From contig CACOKN010000005.1 of the NCBI GenBank assembly GCA_902627805.1, forward strand, positions 1 through 64,000: a stretch of DNA of 64,000 nucleotides, in the 5' to 3' direction. Positions 8,641-17,306 of the stretch are shown one piece after another. Both the position numbers and the translations under genes were made by a program. This DNA comes from an uncultured Pelagibacteraceae bacterium (GTDB lineage Bacteria; Pseudomonadota; Alphaproteobacteria; Pelagibacterales; Pelagibacteraceae). Position 1 is the first letter of the stretch. Each line of letters begins with the position of its first letter. The notes under the pieces were generated by a model that saw nothing but the letters and a program-made list of their open reading frames with translations, was not told the origin of the DNA and did no database searches.

Positions 8641-9693
8641 TTAATAAACTAAATTTAAAGCAGCACCAACTGCTGGAGTTTGTTTTTTTGAACCAAGGTC
8701 GGAAATCAGTTTGTCATATCGGCCGCCATTACAACAATTAATAATTTTTGATTTGGACTTAATATCTATTTTAAAAACCATACCCGTGTAATACTCAAGC
8801 TGTCTGCCAAAAGCAGCTGAGAAAGTCACATTTAATTTATTAATTTTATTTTTTGAGACTGGAAAATATCTCTGATCTACCAATAAATTAATTTTATATT
8901 TCTTGAAAAACTTATTTAATACCTTGGCTGCATTATTAATTGGACATTTAATTTTTAAAAACTCCTTAATAATTTTTGAAATATTTCTTCCTTTACTAGG
9001 TCTCCTAGGATCTTTAATCTTTTTATCAAATCTGCTTAAAATTTCGTTAATTGTTCTATTTGCTATTATGGTTGATTGTTCATCTTTTAACATTCTAAAA
9101 TATCTTTTTTTATCGATCTCAACTATTGTTGGATCAACATCTGAATTGGTCTCTAATCTTTTGAGAAGATCATTAAAATAATCTTCTCTCCAAAAATGTC
9201 TTGAAAGTCTCAATTTCCATCTTTTAGGGATATCTAATTTAGATATAAGAAGATTAAATATTTCTACATTCCCAATTGTGATCTCACCTGATGAATAATT
9301 AAAATTTCTTAAAGATTTTAATGATGTATTTATTATTTCCTTATCATCATTTTTCTCGTTTCGTGACCCTATGATTTCAAAACCAACTTGATTTCTTACA
9401 ATGGAGTCCTTTTTATTTTCAGATTTACGATATGCTTGACCATTATAAAATATCTTCTCCTTGCCCTTTAGATTATTTTCTAAGTATCTAAGACAAGATA
9501 CAATTGTTAGATCTGGCCTTAAACATAGTTCATTCCCTCCTTGGTCAGTAAATGAGAAAATAAATTTTCGAAAACTTTCACCAGATCTTTGTACAATATG
9601 GTTAGCCTCAATTACTGAGGGTAATTCGATATATTTAAAACCATTTGATTTAACAGTTTTAAGTATGCTGTCAGATAAATTTTTTGATTTCAT
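8641..9693 (-). CDS. hisZ: ATP phosphoribosyltransferase regulatory subunit
   Basis: A paralogue of the histidyl-tRNA synthetase catalytic core that does not charge tRNA but forms the allosteric complex with short HisG. The protein has 350 residues with the class II-like core (LCLRPDLTIVSCLRYL) and EYYTGMVFKI, which corresponds to the RGLxYYTG region of HisS. It has no C-terminal anticodon-binding domain. Its start overlaps the end of hisS by 23 bases and its stop is directly followed by hisG, so the three probably share one mRNA. Confidence 0.92.
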   Translation of the reverse strand: MKSKNLSDSILKTVKSNGFKYIELPSVIEANHIVQRSGESFRKFIFSFTDQGGNELCLRPDLTIVSCLRYLENNLKGKEKIFYNGQAYRKSENKKDSIVRNQVGFEIIGSRNEKNDDKEIINTSLKSLRNFNYSSGEITIGNVEIFNLLISKLDIPKRWKLRLSRHFWREDYFNDLLKRLETNSDVDPTIVEIDKKRYFRMLKDEQSTIIANRTINEILSRFDKKIKDPRRPSKGRNISKIIKEFLKIKCPINNAAKVLNKFFKKYKINLLVDQRYFPVSKNKINKLNVTFSAAFGRQLEYYTGMVFKIDIKSKSKIINCCNGGRYDKLISDLGSKKQTPAVGAALNLVY

Positions 9694-11068
9694 TTAATAA
9701 ATTTTCTTTTGAAAAGGTGATTTGATTATCTTCTCCCTTAATACCTCGGAGGTTCTTAAGTGTAATTTTATTATCTTTAAATTCATTCTCTCCACAAATA
9801 ACTGCAATCGGGCACCCTCTTTTATTTGCATATGTCAGTTGTTTCCCAAGATTTTTCTTACTATCTAAAAAAATTTCTGAATTAATATTATTTTTTCTCA
9901 AAATATCTAAAATTTCGTAATAATTTTTTAAATATTTTTCATCCATTACGCACACAATGACTGGTTTTTGATTATCTAATTGGACTTGATTTATTTGAGA
10001 CATAGCAAACAAAAGTCTATCAACCCCGATGCTAACACCTGTTCCAGGTATATCGACACCTTTAAATCTTGAAATTAACTTATTATATTGCCCACCAGAG
10101 CATACGCTGCCAATATCAATTTCTTTACCTTTACTATTTGTTGTTTTAAAATTTAGATTAGTCTCAATACAAAAACCATCATAATACGCTAATCCTCTAA
10201 CTATTGTGAAATTTGTTTTGACTAACTCAGAATAATTTCCAAAATCTAGCACCTCAAATAAATTCTCAAGCTCTTTAATCCCTTCTTGTGTCAGAGTATT
10301 TTTAAAATCTTGTTTGAGTTTTTTTAAATCTTTAATCTTTAAAAAGTTTAAAATTTTTGAAACTTGATCATCATTTAGATCAGCTCCTTTAGTTACCGCA
10401 CCGCTTTTATCTTTTCTCTCTTTTTTTAATAGATCTTCAACCCCTTTTATTCCAAAATCTGGTTTGTCTAATTTATCAATTGCTCTCATCACCTTTATCT
10501 CTTTATTTGCAGGAATTTTCAGATCTTGAATTAAACCTTGTATAATCTTTCTATTACTTACATTAATTATAAATTGATCTTTTTTTAAACCACATTCAAT
10601 TAGAGTACTTGCAACCAGATTACATAATTCAGCATTTGCTTGTGCTGGATTTACGTTGCCTACAATATCACAATCGGCTTGAGTAAATTCTCTGAAACGT
10701 GCATTTCCAGACTTTTCATTTCTAAATACATTTTGAATAGCGTATCTTTTATATATTGACGGAAGTTCTTGATTATTTTGAGCAACAAATCTTGCTAAAG
10801 GACTGGAAAGATCATATCGAAGAGTAATATTCTTTTCACCATCATTAAAAGAAAAAACATCAGACATAGGATTACTATCATCCTCTGCAAGGAAGGATCC
10901 TATATTTTCTGCGATTTCAAATGATGGGGTTTCTAAAGGATCGAAACCATATTTAATAAAATTATTCTCAATGACTTTTAATAGTCTTTTTTTGAGAATT
11001 AATGTTTTATTCCATCTATCTTCAAAACCTGAAGGTAATCCAGGAATTAATTTGTTTTCTTTATTCAT
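9671..11068 (-). CDS. hisS: Histidyl-tRNA synthetase
   Basis: Class II synthetase charging tRNA-His, 465 residues. I chose the ATG at 11068 (MNKENKLIPGLPSGFEDRW). A longer in-frame start at 11116 would lie inside the upstream tRNA gene. Motif 2 reads LRYDLSSPLARF, closer to the eukaryotic-like LRYDLT than to the usual bacterial LRPEGT. The histidine motif VRGLAYYDGF and motif 3 GTGVSIGVDRL are present. The variant motif 2 fits the derived alphaproteobacterial enzyme that recognises tRNA-His without the usual G-1:C73 pair, and the neighbouring tRNA-His has matching changes. Confidence 0.95.
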   Translation of the reverse strand: MNKENKLIPGLPSGFEDRWNKTLILKKRLLKVIENNFIKYGFDPLETPSFEIAENIGSFLAEDDSNPMSDVFSFNDGEKNITLRYDLSSPLARFVAQNNQELPSIYKRYAIQNVFRNEKSGNARFREFTQADCDIVGNVNPAQANAELCNLVASTLIECGLKKDQFIINVSNRKIIQGLIQDLKIPANKEIKVMRAIDKLDKPDFGIKGVEDLLKKERKDKSGAVTKGADLNDDQVSKILNFLKIKDLKKLKQDFKNTLTQEGIKELENLFEVLDFGNYSELVKTNFTIVRGLAYYDGFCIETNLNFKTTNSKGKEIDIGSVCSGGQYNKLISRFKGVDIPGTGVSIGVDRLLFAMSQINQVQLDNQKPVIVCVMDEKYLKNYYEILDILRKNNINSEIFLDSKKNLGKQLTYANKRGCPIAVICGENEFKDNKITLKNLRGIKGEDNQITFSKENLLNEIKKFI

Positions 11069-11072
11069 TTTT

Positions 11073-11147
11073 TGGTACCCGGGCTGAGAGTCGAACTCAA
11101 ACTTAAAGTTCCACAAACTTCCGTGCTAACCATTACACCACCCGGGC
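11073..11147 (-). tRNA. tRNA-His (GTG), A73 type
   Basis: A 75-nt cloverleaf with encoded CCA. The acceptor stem is GCCCGGG / CCCGGGT, the D arm is GTGT/GCAC, and the anticodon stem GAAGT/ACTTT carries loop TTGTGGA, giving anticodon GTG. The T arm has loop TTCGACT. Position 73 is A, and G1 faces U72. Most bacterial tRNA-His have C73 paired with an extra G-1. Its 3' end is 4 bases from the hisS start codon on the same strand, so tRNA and synthetase are probably in one transcript. Confidence 0.95.
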
Positions 11148-11216
11148 CTATCCTCTTTGTTTTTATCTTATTTTGTGTGGATTTAAAATTATAATATAAA
11201 TGATTATTCGCTAGCT

Positions 11217-11381
11217 TTAGCCAGCATGAAAATGAGTATGCGCAACTCTACTAGTTCCTTCAAGAGTTTTTCTTAAAGTACTTTTTATTGCTAATTTATT
11301 TAACTCAATTTTTTTCATTAAGTGCTTTTTAGACAAAAAAAATGATAATGCAACCCCTAAAAGAAAAGGACGTATATCCAC
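11217..11381 (-). CDS. Candidate 54-residue small protein downstream of cspA
   Basis: A GTG-started ORF of 54 residues (an internal ATG would give 33). It has a hydrophobic N-terminal stretch (PFLLGVALSFFL), a basic middle and an unusual histidine-rich end (RVAHTHFHAG). The GTG falls in the loop region of the putative cspA terminator, which argues against this start or means expression by read-through. I do not recognise a family. It occupies most of the 270-base gap between tRNA-His and cspA. Confidence 0.32.
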   Translation of the reverse strand: MDIRPFLLGVALSFFLSKKHLMKKIELNKLAIKSTLRKTLEGTSRVAHTHFHAG

Positions 11382-11403
11382 TAATAGATATATCGCCCTT
11401 TTT
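11364..11403 (-). terminator. Putative hairpin terminator of cspA
   Basis: Beginning about 15 bases after the cspA stop, the minus strand can fold AAAAGGGCGATATATC against GGATATACGTCCTTTT around a short loop, with a few mismatches. The 3' arm runs into TTTTCTTTTA, a U-rich tail in RNA. The A-rich 5' arm could let it work in both directions. Confidence 0.55.
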
Positions 11404-11417
11404 ATAATTTTAGAAAA

Positions 11418-11630
11418 TTAATCTAATTTTTTTAAATTTACTGCTGATGGGCCTTTGGGACCATCTTCAAGAGTAAATTCTATTTTATCACCCTCATTAA
11501 GATATCTCATGCCCGCTGCTTTAACTGCGCTTGCATGTACAAACGCATCTTTTTCTTTATCGTCTCTTTCGATAAAGCCGTAACCTTTTTTGCCGTTAAA
11601 CCACTTTACTTTTCCTTGTATTGTACTCAT
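11418..11630 (-). CDS. cspA: Cold-shock domain protein (CspA family)
   Basis: Single cold-shock (OB-fold) domain of 70 residues binding single-stranded RNA and DNA, usually an RNA chaperone. RNP1 is [10 protein letters not shown] and RNP2 is DAFVHASAV. It has its own good promoter candidate (11657-11685) and a hairpin terminator, so unlike most genes here it looks monocistronic, which suits a strongly expressed or temperature-responsive gene. The paralogue identity is not determined. Confidence 0.95.
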   Translation of the reverse strand: MSTIQGKVKWFNGKKGYGFIERDDKEKDAFVHASAVKAAGMRYLNEGDKIEFTLEDGPKGPSAVNLKKLD

Positions 11631-11656
11631 CTTATTTACTCGTCCTTTAGTTATTT

Positions 11657-11685
11657 ATTATAATATGAGGTTAGGTTCTTTTAAA
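11657..11685 (-). promoter_or_regulatory. Sigma70-type promoter candidate for cspA
   Basis: On the minus strand a perfect -10 box TATAAT (11662-11657) lies 17 bases from a -35-like TTTAAA (11685-11680), 27 bases upstream of the cspA ATG. The -35 matches consensus at four of six positions. In such A+T-rich DNA a chance match is possible, but spacing and position are good. Confidence 0.5.
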
Positions 11686-11705
11686 TTAATTTCAAGATGT
11701 TTTGA

Positions 11706-11780
11706 TGGTGCCTCGGGAAGGATTCGCACCTCCGACACAAGCCTTTTCAGGGCTCTGCTCTACTCCTGAGCTACCGAGGC
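11706..11780 (-). tRNA. tRNA-Phe (GAA)
   Basis: A 75-nt cloverleaf with encoded CCA. The acceptor stem GCCTCGG/CCGAGGC is fully paired and the discriminator is A. The D arm is GCTC/GAGC. The anticodon stem GAGCC/GGCTT carries loop CTGAAAA, giving anticodon GAA. The T-arm stem is GGAGG/CCTTC with loop TGCGAAT. It lies 6 bases downstream of infA on the same strand. Confidence 0.96.
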
Positions 11781-11786
11781 AAAAGG

Positions 11787-12002
11787 TCAACCCCTAAAGA
11801 TTATTCTGCCTTTTGTTAGGTCATATGGAGTCATTTCGACTGTCACATTATCACCTTGTAATACTCTAATTCTGTTTTTTCTTAATTTGCCTGCTGTATG
11901 TGCTGTTACAACATGACCATTTTCAAGCTGAACTCTAAACATGGCATTTGGAAGTAAATCAGTTACCTTGCCTTTGAATTCAAGTAAGTCTTGTTTTGAC
12001 AA
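11787..12002 (-). CDS. infA: Translation initiation factor IF-1
   Basis: Small S1-like OB-fold protein of 71 residues that occupies the ribosomal A site during initiation. [20 protein letters not shown] and the ending TKGRIIFR are typical of the family. It starts 2 bases after hisD, at the end of a long minus-strand gene string from 15804, and is followed by tRNA-Phe. Confidence 0.97.
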   Translation of the reverse strand: MSKQDLLEFKGKVTDLLPNAMFRVQLENGHVVTAHTAGKLRKNRIRVLQGDNVTVEMTPYDLTKGRIIFRG

Positions 12003-12004
12003 AT

Positions 12005-13288
12005 TTATTTTCTCCTTATTCTTTTTTCCACAGATTGAGCGTGTCCTGCTAACCCCTCATAATTTGCAAGAGTTATAACTGATGGCCCAAGACTTTCAAT
12101 ACCCTTTTTTGATAAGTTTATATAAGAAATTCTTTTATAAAATTCATTAACACTTATACCGCTAGAATATTTCGCAGAGCCATTAGTTGGCAATATATGA
12201 TTTGATCCAATGTTGTAATCTGTCATTGCCATAACAGCATATTTTCCTAAGCATATTGAACCAGAATTTTTAATTTTTGGTATAAAAGATCTGTAGTTTT
12301 TAACATTTAATTCCAAGTGTTCAGGTGCAATTTTATTTACGATACTAATAATTTTACTATCATTGGCTACATACATTAAAATTCCATTTCTATTTAAACT
12401 TTTTTTTGCCACAGATTCTCTTGGAATACTTTTTAATTGTTTTGAAATTTCAGATTGGACTTTACTAATTAGTTTTTTGTCTTTTGAAATCAATATACAT
12501 TGTGCTTGAGGATCATGTTCTGCTTGACCAATTAAATCACTTGCAGCCCATTCAGGATTTGAGAATTTATCACAGACAATAGTTATTTCAGAAGGCCCTG
12601 CAGTCATGCCTTCGATTCCAACATCTCCAAAAACTTCTTTCTTTGCCGCTGCTACATATGAATTTCCAGGTCCAACTATTTTATCAACTCTTTTAATTTT
12701 TTTAGTTCCATAAGAAACAGCTGCTACAGCAGATGGACCACCAATAGAGTAAATTTCTTTTATTTTACATTTTCTTGCTGCGTATAAAACAGCCGGATTT
12801 TGATTTCCCTTGAAACCTGGGTTTATCATTACAATTCTTTTAACTCCAGCAACAATTGCTGGTATAGCATTCATAAGTACACTTGAAGGATAAGATACAA
12901 GTGAACCAGGAACATAAACTGCCACAGACTCTAATGGTAAATATTTATATTCAAGTTTATTTTTGAATTTATCTGTATACGAAATATTCTTAAATTTTTG
13001 TAAAGAGTGAAATTTGTAAATTCGATTATAGGCTGTGTCGATCGCTTTTTTAACTATAGGATTTAAAGACTTTATTAACTTGGTAATTTTTTTGGCACTA
13101 GGAATGATTGTAGAATTTCGATTAAATTTCTTTTCATATTTAATCAATGCTTTATCACCATTCTTTTTTACATCATTGATAATATTAGTTACAGAGACTT
13201 TGTCAGATTTAATATTTTTTCTCCTTTTAAAAAGCAAATAATCCAAATCTTTATCGAAATTCGTAGTTTTACTATTTAATACTCTCAT
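12005..13288 (-). CDS. hisD: Histidinol dehydrogenase
   Basis: Zinc- and NAD-dependent enzyme catalysing the last two oxidations to histidine; 427 residues, normal length. Seen are [22 protein letters not shown], the NAD-region [20 protein letters not shown], and zinc/substrate-site AEHDPQAQ and APEHLE followed by [11 protein letters not shown]. It sits between the DUF2948 gene and infA, away from hisG/hisZ but in the alphaproteobacterial murA-DUF2948-hisD order. Confidence 0.96.
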   Translation of the reverse strand: MRVLNSKTTNFDKDLDYLLFKRRKNIKSDKVSVTNIINDVKKNGDKALIKYEKKFNRNSTIIPSAKKITKLIKSLNPIVKKAIDTAYNRIYKFHSLQKFKNISYTDKFKNKLEYKYLPLESVAVYVPGSLVSYPSSVLMNAIPAIVAGVKRIVMINPGFKGNQNPAVLYAARKCKIKEIYSIGGPSAVAAVSYGTKKIKRVDKIVGPGNSYVAAAKKEVFGDVGIEGMTAGPSEITIVCDKFSNPEWAASDLIGQAEHDPQAQCILISKDKKLISKVQSEISKQLKSIPRESVAKKSLNRNGILMYVANDSKIISIVNKIAPEHLELNVKNYRSFIPKIKNSGSICLGKYAVMAMTDYNIGSNHILPTNGSAKYSSGISVNEFYKRISYINLSKKGIESLGPSVITLANYEGLAGHAQSVEKRIRRK

Positions 13289-13290
13289 AA

Positions 13291-13683
13291 TTATTTAATT
13301 TCGTTTTGATCCTCAAGCCGCGCCTCGATAGTTTCTGTTGTCAAAGCTATGTAGGCATTATTATTAAAAAAAAGATTTATTTCATAATCATTATTATTTT
13401 TCAAATAATCAATTCCAATTAACTCTAAAACTAAATCTTTATTTGATTGATTAATATTTTTCGATCTTACTTTATCAACAAAATCAAATCGACAGATACT
13501 ATTGATTTTCTTACCATATTGATCAGTTTCAATTTTAGTTCTTTCAATAGATAATAAAAAAACCTTATTAGATGCTAGATACTTTATATCTGTAACTTTA
13601 ACTTTTGCACCTGAACTACAAGCAGAAATCATTTGTAGCCCCTCTTGATCATTTGCGATTATTTTTGCTAAATATTTACTCAT
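13291..13683 (-). CDS. DUF2948 family protein
   Basis: A 130-residue protein with a beta-rich N-terminus (YLAKIIANDQEGLQMISACSS). It resembles DUF2948 proteins, which in alphaproteobacteria lie between murA and hisD, exactly as here. No function is established, and I see no catalytic motif, membrane segment or signal peptide. It shares one base with the murA stop and ends 2 bases before hisD, so it is expressed with both. The family call rests on position and recalled pattern. Confidence 0.7.
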   Translation of the reverse strand: MSKYLAKIIANDQEGLQMISACSSGAKVKVTDIKYLASNKVFLLSIERTKIETDQYGKKINSICRFDFVDKVRSKNINQSNKDLVLELIGIDYLKNNNDYEINLFFNNNAYIALTTETIEARLEDQNEIK

Positions 13684-14942
13684 TATTTCAATCTTTTAAT
13701 TTTTACACCGATTTTTTTTAATTTATTTTCAATATTTTCATACCCTCTTTCTAAGTGATAGACTCTCCCAACAATACTTTTACCATTCGCCACCATTGCG
13801 GCTAATACTAAAGCAACACTGGCTCTTAGGTCACTAGACATTAATTCAGCACCAATAAATTTGGTGTTGCCCTCAATCAAAGCTTTATTATTTTGAATAT
13901 TTATTTTAGCGCCTAATCTTTGCAACTCAGCAACATGCATAAATCTATTCTCAAAAATACTTTCAGTTATAGAACTTTTTCCAACACTCTTACACATTAA
14001 TACCATTAATTGAGCTTGTAGATCTGTTGGAATACCTGGAAACTCTTTAGTTTTTATATTTTTAATAGGTTTGATTTTGTCAGGTCCTTTTATAAAAATT
14101 TTGTTATCCGAAGTTTTGATCTTTGCCCCAACTTTTTTTAATAATTCTATTTCAGTGATGATTATTTTTGGGTCTAAATTTTTAATTTGTAGATTACCTT
14201 TAGCAAGTGTTGCCGCTACACAAAAAGTTCCCGCCTCTATTCTATCAGCCATAACTGTATGACTTGTTTGATTGAGAGAATTAACTCCTAAGATGGTGCA
14301 GGTTCTACCAGACCATTTTATATTTGCACCTGCTTGACTTAAGAATTTTGTTAAATCTTTAATTTCAGGTTCCACGGCACAATTTTTCAAAATTGTTTTG
14401 CCTCTAGCTAAACATGCGGCTATTATAGAATTTTCTGTAGCTCCTACACTAATTTTAGGAAACTTTATTTTTTTGCCTTTAAGTCTTCCATTTGATTTGG
14501 CTAAAATATAACCATCTCTTATTTTATATTCCATTCCCAACTTCTTTAATGCACTAAGATGATAGTTTACAGGTCTCGCACCTATAAGACATCCACCAGG
14601 CAAAGATGTTTTGGATTTATAAAATTTAGAAATTAATGGACCTAACACTAATATTGAACCTCTCATCGTTTTTACAAGTGAATAACTTGCGAAAGTTTTC
14701 ATATTCTTTTTATTAATAATTTTTGCAGTTTTTTTGTCTTTAGATAAAATTATTTTTGATCCAAGAGATTTTAATAAATTAAGCATGGTATCTATATCTC
14801 TTACTCTAGGTAAATTTTTAATAATTACTGGTTTGTCAAATAATAAAGTTGCTGCAAGAATTGGTAGAGATGCATTTTTAGAACCCGAAATCGAGACTTT
14901 ACCCTTGATTTTACAAGGACCATTGATCAGAAATTTATCCAT
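13683..14942 (-). CDS. murA: UDP-N-acetylglucosamine 1-carboxyvinyltransferase
   Basis: First committed step of peptidoglycan synthesis, transferring enolpyruvyl from PEP to UDP-GlcNAc. The protein has 419 residues with the inside-out alpha/beta barrel signature. ISGSKNASLPIL starts the fold. The catalytic cysteine, target of fosfomycin, is present in PGGCLIGARP. DLRASVALVLAAM carries the late conserved Asp-Leu-Arg. It follows dcd by 3 bases and abuts the DUF2948 gene. Confidence 0.96.
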   Translation of the reverse strand: MDKFLINGPCKIKGKVSISGSKNASLPILAATLLFDKPVIIKNLPRVRDIDTMLNLLKSLGSKIILSKDKKTAKIINKKNMKTFASYSLVKTMRGSILVLGPLISKFYKSKTSLPGGCLIGARPVNYHLSALKKLGMEYKIRDGYILAKSNGRLKGKKIKFPKISVGATENSIIAACLARGKTILKNCAVEPEIKDLTKFLSQAGANIKWSGRTCTILGVNSLNQTSHTVMADRIEAGTFCVAATLAKGNLQIKNLDPKIIITEIELLKKVGAKIKTSDNKIFIKGPDKIKPIKNIKTKEFPGIPTDLQAQLMVLMCKSVGKSSITESIFENRFMHVAELQRLGAKINIQNNKALIEGNTKFIGAELMSSDLRASVALVLAAMVANGKSIVGRVYHLERGYENIENKLKKIGVKIKRLK

Positions 14943-14945
14943 AAA

Positions 14946-15506
14946 TTACTTTTTTATTTTAGCAACCTGTATGGTGGTTTGTCCCTGATATTTACCTTTT
15001 TTTGATTTATATGTCGTTTCTGGCTGGGTATCTGATTTGAAAAATAAAAATTGAGCAATACCTTCATTTGAATAAATCTTTGCAGGATTAGGAGTTGTGT
15101 TGCTGAGCTCGATTACAATATTACCTTCGAACTCGTTCTCAATTGGGGTAACATTACAAATAATTCCTGTTCTCGCATAAGTACTTTTTCCAACACAGAT
15201 ACAAAGGACATCCTTTGGAATTCTAAAATATTCAATGGTTTTTGCCAAAACAAATGAATTTGGTGGAATTATACAGTATGGCCCTTTTCGCTCAATAAAA
15301 TTTTCATCAGAAAAGTTTTTTGGATCCACTAGCGAACTATTAACATTTGTAAATATTCTATACTCATCAGAAATTCTGACATCGTAACCCATGCTACTTA
15401 GTCCATATGATATTTTCCCCTCAGAGACTTGATGATCCAAAAATGGTTCGATCATCTTATGCTCTTTACACATTTTTTTTATCCAAGAGTCTGGCTGAAT
15501 GGACAT
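14946..15506 (-). CDS. dcd: dCTP deaminase
   Basis: Converts dCTP to dUTP for thymidylate synthesis; a trimeric dUTPase-fold enzyme of 186 residues. [28 protein letters not shown], the nucleotide-site [11 protein letters not shown] and the segment with the catalytic Glu, [19 protein letters not shown], are conserved. Its ATG shares one base with the TAA of the upstream 33-codon gene. The C-terminal KGKYQGQT matches the closing lid of Dcd. Confidence 0.96.
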   Translation of the reverse strand: MSIQPDSWIKKMCKEHKMIEPFLDHQVSEGKISYGLSSMGYDVRISDEYRIFTNVNSSLVDPKNFSDENFIERKGPYCIIPPNSFVLAKTIEYFRIPKDVLCICVGKSTYARTGIICNVTPIENEFEGNIVIELSNTTPNPAKIYSNEGIAQFLFFKSDTQPETTYKSKKGKYQGQTTIQVAKIKK

Positions 15507-15607
15507 TATTTTGTTTTCTTTTTATTTTTTTTTTGAAAAATTTTTCTCTTTTTTAAATTTTTCCTAAGCGCAATACTCAAGCGCTCATTTTTATTTTTAG
15601 TAATCAT
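15506..15607 (-). CDS. Tiny basic protein (33 residues) coupled to its neighbours
   Basis: A 33-codon ORF whose ATG overlaps the stop of the upstream 66-residue gene (ATGA) and whose TAA overlaps the dcd ATG (TAATG). The product begins [20 protein letters not shown] and continues as a very basic Lys/Arg tail. Short proteins with an ALR.NL.RRK pattern occur in other alphaproteobacteria (from memory). Perfect junctions on both sides make it likely real. A nucleic-acid contact is possible from charge alone; the function is unknown. Confidence 0.7.
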   Translation of the reverse strand: MITKNKNERLSIALRKNLKKRKIFQKKNKKKTK

Positions 15608-15804
15608 TCTTTATTTGGATTGGTAAGGAAATCTAAAGTTATTGGTTTAGATGCATCTAAAGCTTTATTCTTATTATCATCTTTTTTAGGGCCTTCTTTT
15701 GCTAATTTTTTTGCTTTTTTTTCAGCAAGTTTTCTTTCTCTTTTCGCTTGCTTTTCCATGAGCTTGGCACTTTTGGTTGATTTATAATCGTAATGAATAC
15801 CCAT
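15604..15804 (-). CDS. Conserved small Lys-rich protein (66 residues)
   Basis: Starts MGIHYDYKSTKSAKLMEKQA, continues as a helical Lys/Glu/Arg-rich segment (about residues 16-40) and ends in an uncharged-to-acidic tail [12 protein letters not shown]. It has no membrane segment or known motif. It heads the minus-strand string to infA, and its TGA overlaps the start of the next tiny gene. I do not recognise a characterised family. Confidence 0.7.
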   Translation of the reverse strand: MGIHYDYKSTKSAKLMEKQAKRERKLAEKKAKKLAKEGPKKDDNKNKALDASKPITLDFLTNPNKE

Positions 15805-15904
15805 AAAATTTCCTTGGTAAGATATAAATCATATTAATGAAAAAATTAAGGCAATAATTTGGAAAAAATGCTCTATTATCAATAAAAATAGAATTGATTC
15901 AAAT

Positions 15905-15978
15905 GCTCCTATAGTTAAATGGCATAACGTGTCCATGGTAAGGATAAATTCCAAGTTCGATTCTTGGTGGGAGCACCA
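15905..15978 (+). tRNA. tRNA-Thr (GGT)
   Basis: A 74-nt cloverleaf with encoded CCA. Acceptor strands GCTCCTA/TGGGAGC pair fully with one U-G, and the discriminator is A. The D arm is short, GTTA/TAAC. Anticodon stem TGTCC/GGATA carries loop ATGGTAA, giving anticodon GGT. T arm CCAAG/CTTGG has loop TTCGATT. The gene ends directly against the stop codon of the convergent TVP38-type gene. Confidence 0.94.
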
Positions 15979-16704
15979 CTAATTTTTATAAAAAGACTTT
16001 CTAAGAAAAATTGTAATCAAGACTAAACTAAAAAAGGCTAAAATTGGAATATATATTTCAGGTGAAAAAATTATATCTGTAATTTTAGGAACTTGTGAAT
16101 TTTGTTCTATTACTTTTTCCAGACCACTGCCTAAAGAAACAGCTAAAAAAATTTGAGGTATAATTCCTATTAATGATGCGAAAAAAAAATTTTTTACCCT
16201 AACATCAAAGATTGTAGGCAAAATGCAGCTAAGTTGCCAAGGTATTCCTCCAATAAATCTATATATTAATAGATAATAAAATTCAGACTTTTTAAATTTT
16301 CTCTCTAGATTTTGATATCTATTTAAAAATTTATCTCTAATTAAATCTTTTAAAAAATAGTTTCCAAAAATATATAGAAATGTTGCACCAACACTCATAC
16401 CTATGACCACAATTATAGTACCCAGCCATTTGCCAAAAATAAATCCTCCTAGTAATGCAATTGGAGAACCAAAACCTAAAAATGGGAAAACCCATAATAT
16501 TGTGAAAATTAAAAAAATTATGGATATTAAAAACAAATTAGAATTTTTTAATTTTAGAAAATACAATCTGTTTTCTTTAATGAAGTCATAAGAAGTTATT
16601 TCTTGGATACTAAATTTTGAAAAAAACAATAACACAAATATAGTAAGTAAAACTAAGTATGATAAACCTATTATTATTTTAGTTTTCTTAGCTTTTTCCA
16701 TCAT
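15979..16704 (-). CDS. TVP38/TMEM64 (VTT domain) membrane protein
   Basis: Integral inner-membrane protein of 241 residues. Hydrophobic segments lie at about 10-30, 58-77, 80-112 and two or three further on. The VTT/SNARE-associated core is recognisable in FGSPIALLGGFIFGKWLGT and the later YRFIGGIPWQLSCILP. Relatives include DedA proteins, linked to lipid scrambling or membrane-potential homeostasis; the substrate here is unknown. Its stop codon directly abuts tRNA-Thr, and it is divergent from rpmH. Confidence 0.82.
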   Translation of the reverse strand: MMEKAKKTKIIIGLSYLVLLTIFVLLFFSKFSIQEITSYDFIKENRLYFLKLKNSNLFLISIIFLIFTILWVFPFLGFGSPIALLGGFIFGKWLGTIIVVIGMSVGATFLYIFGNYFLKDLIRDKFLNRYQNLERKFKKSEFYYLLIYRFIGGIPWQLSCILPTIFDVRVKNFFFASLIGIIPQIFLAVSLGSGLEKVIEQNSQVPKITDIIFSPEIYIPILAFFSLVLITIFLRKSFYKN

Positions 16705-16792
16705 GGTTCATGGTATTTATAAATCTTCTATTTGCTATTTATATATTTAATTATTATAAAGGGCGAAATTTTATATAAATTTAACCACTTTT

Positions 16793-16954
16793 ATGAAAAG
16801 AACATATCAACCATCTAGGAAAAAAAGAAGCCGAACCCATGGTTTTAGATCGAAAATGAAAACCAAGGGAGGTAGAAAACTTTTAAAAAGAAGAAGAGCT
16901 AGAGGAAGAAAAAATTTAACAGTATCCTCCACTGTTAGAAGAAGAAGAAAATAA
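16793..16954 (+). CDS. rpmH: Ribosomal protein L34
   Basis: Begins [18 protein letters not shown] and contains [18 protein letters not shown], the standard L34 body. The product has 53 residues instead of the usual 44-46, because about nine extra residues (ending STVRRRRK) follow the normal end. It is the first gene of the rpmH-rnpA-yidD-yidC string and starts 88 bases from the divergent TVP38-type gene, so the promoter lies in that gap. Confidence 0.95.
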   Translation: MKRTYQPSRKKRSRTHGFRSKMKTKGGRKLLKRRRARGRKNLTVSSTVRRRRK

Positions 16955-16964
16955 AGCGAGCTCA

Positions 16965-17306
16965 ATGAAAAGCAAAATTGTTGCTCTTTCAAAGAACGAG
17001 GACTTTAAAACTTTACTCAAAAAGAAAAAAGTATCAAACAAATATGTAACAATTTTTTTTGGTAATATAAAAAAAAATTATAATCAAAAACTTAATATTT
17101 CTTTTGTAACTAAGAAGAAGATAGGAAATGCTGTAAAGAGAAACAAAATAAAAAGAAGGTTAAGGAATATTATGAATGATGCTGTTAAAGAAATATCTCT
17201 AAAATATCACTATTCATATCTTGTTATTGCTAAGTCAACTATGCTAAATAATGAATTTAAAATTATAAAAGAAACCTTATTTCAGGATTTTAAAAAAATT
17301 AAATAA
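16965..17306 (+). CDS. rnpA: Ribonuclease P protein component
   Basis: Protein cofactor of RNase P, which trims tRNA 5' ends. It has 113 residues and is strongly basic, with the RNR signature in [15 protein letters not shown] near residues 57-71. It starts 10 bases after rpmH, and its last base is shared with the yidD start (TAATG), the classic order. Confidence 0.93.
   Translation: MKSKIVALSKNEDFKTLLKKKKVSNKYVTIFFGNIKKNYNQKLNISFVTKKKIGNAVKRNKIKRRLRNIMNDAVKEISLKYHYSYLVIAKSTMLNNEFKIIKETLFQDFKKIK

Noticed and set aside
11069-11116. Extended hisS N-terminus
   Set aside because: The extra 16 codons run through the 3' half of tRNA-His; the ATG at 11068 gives the normal HisRS start.
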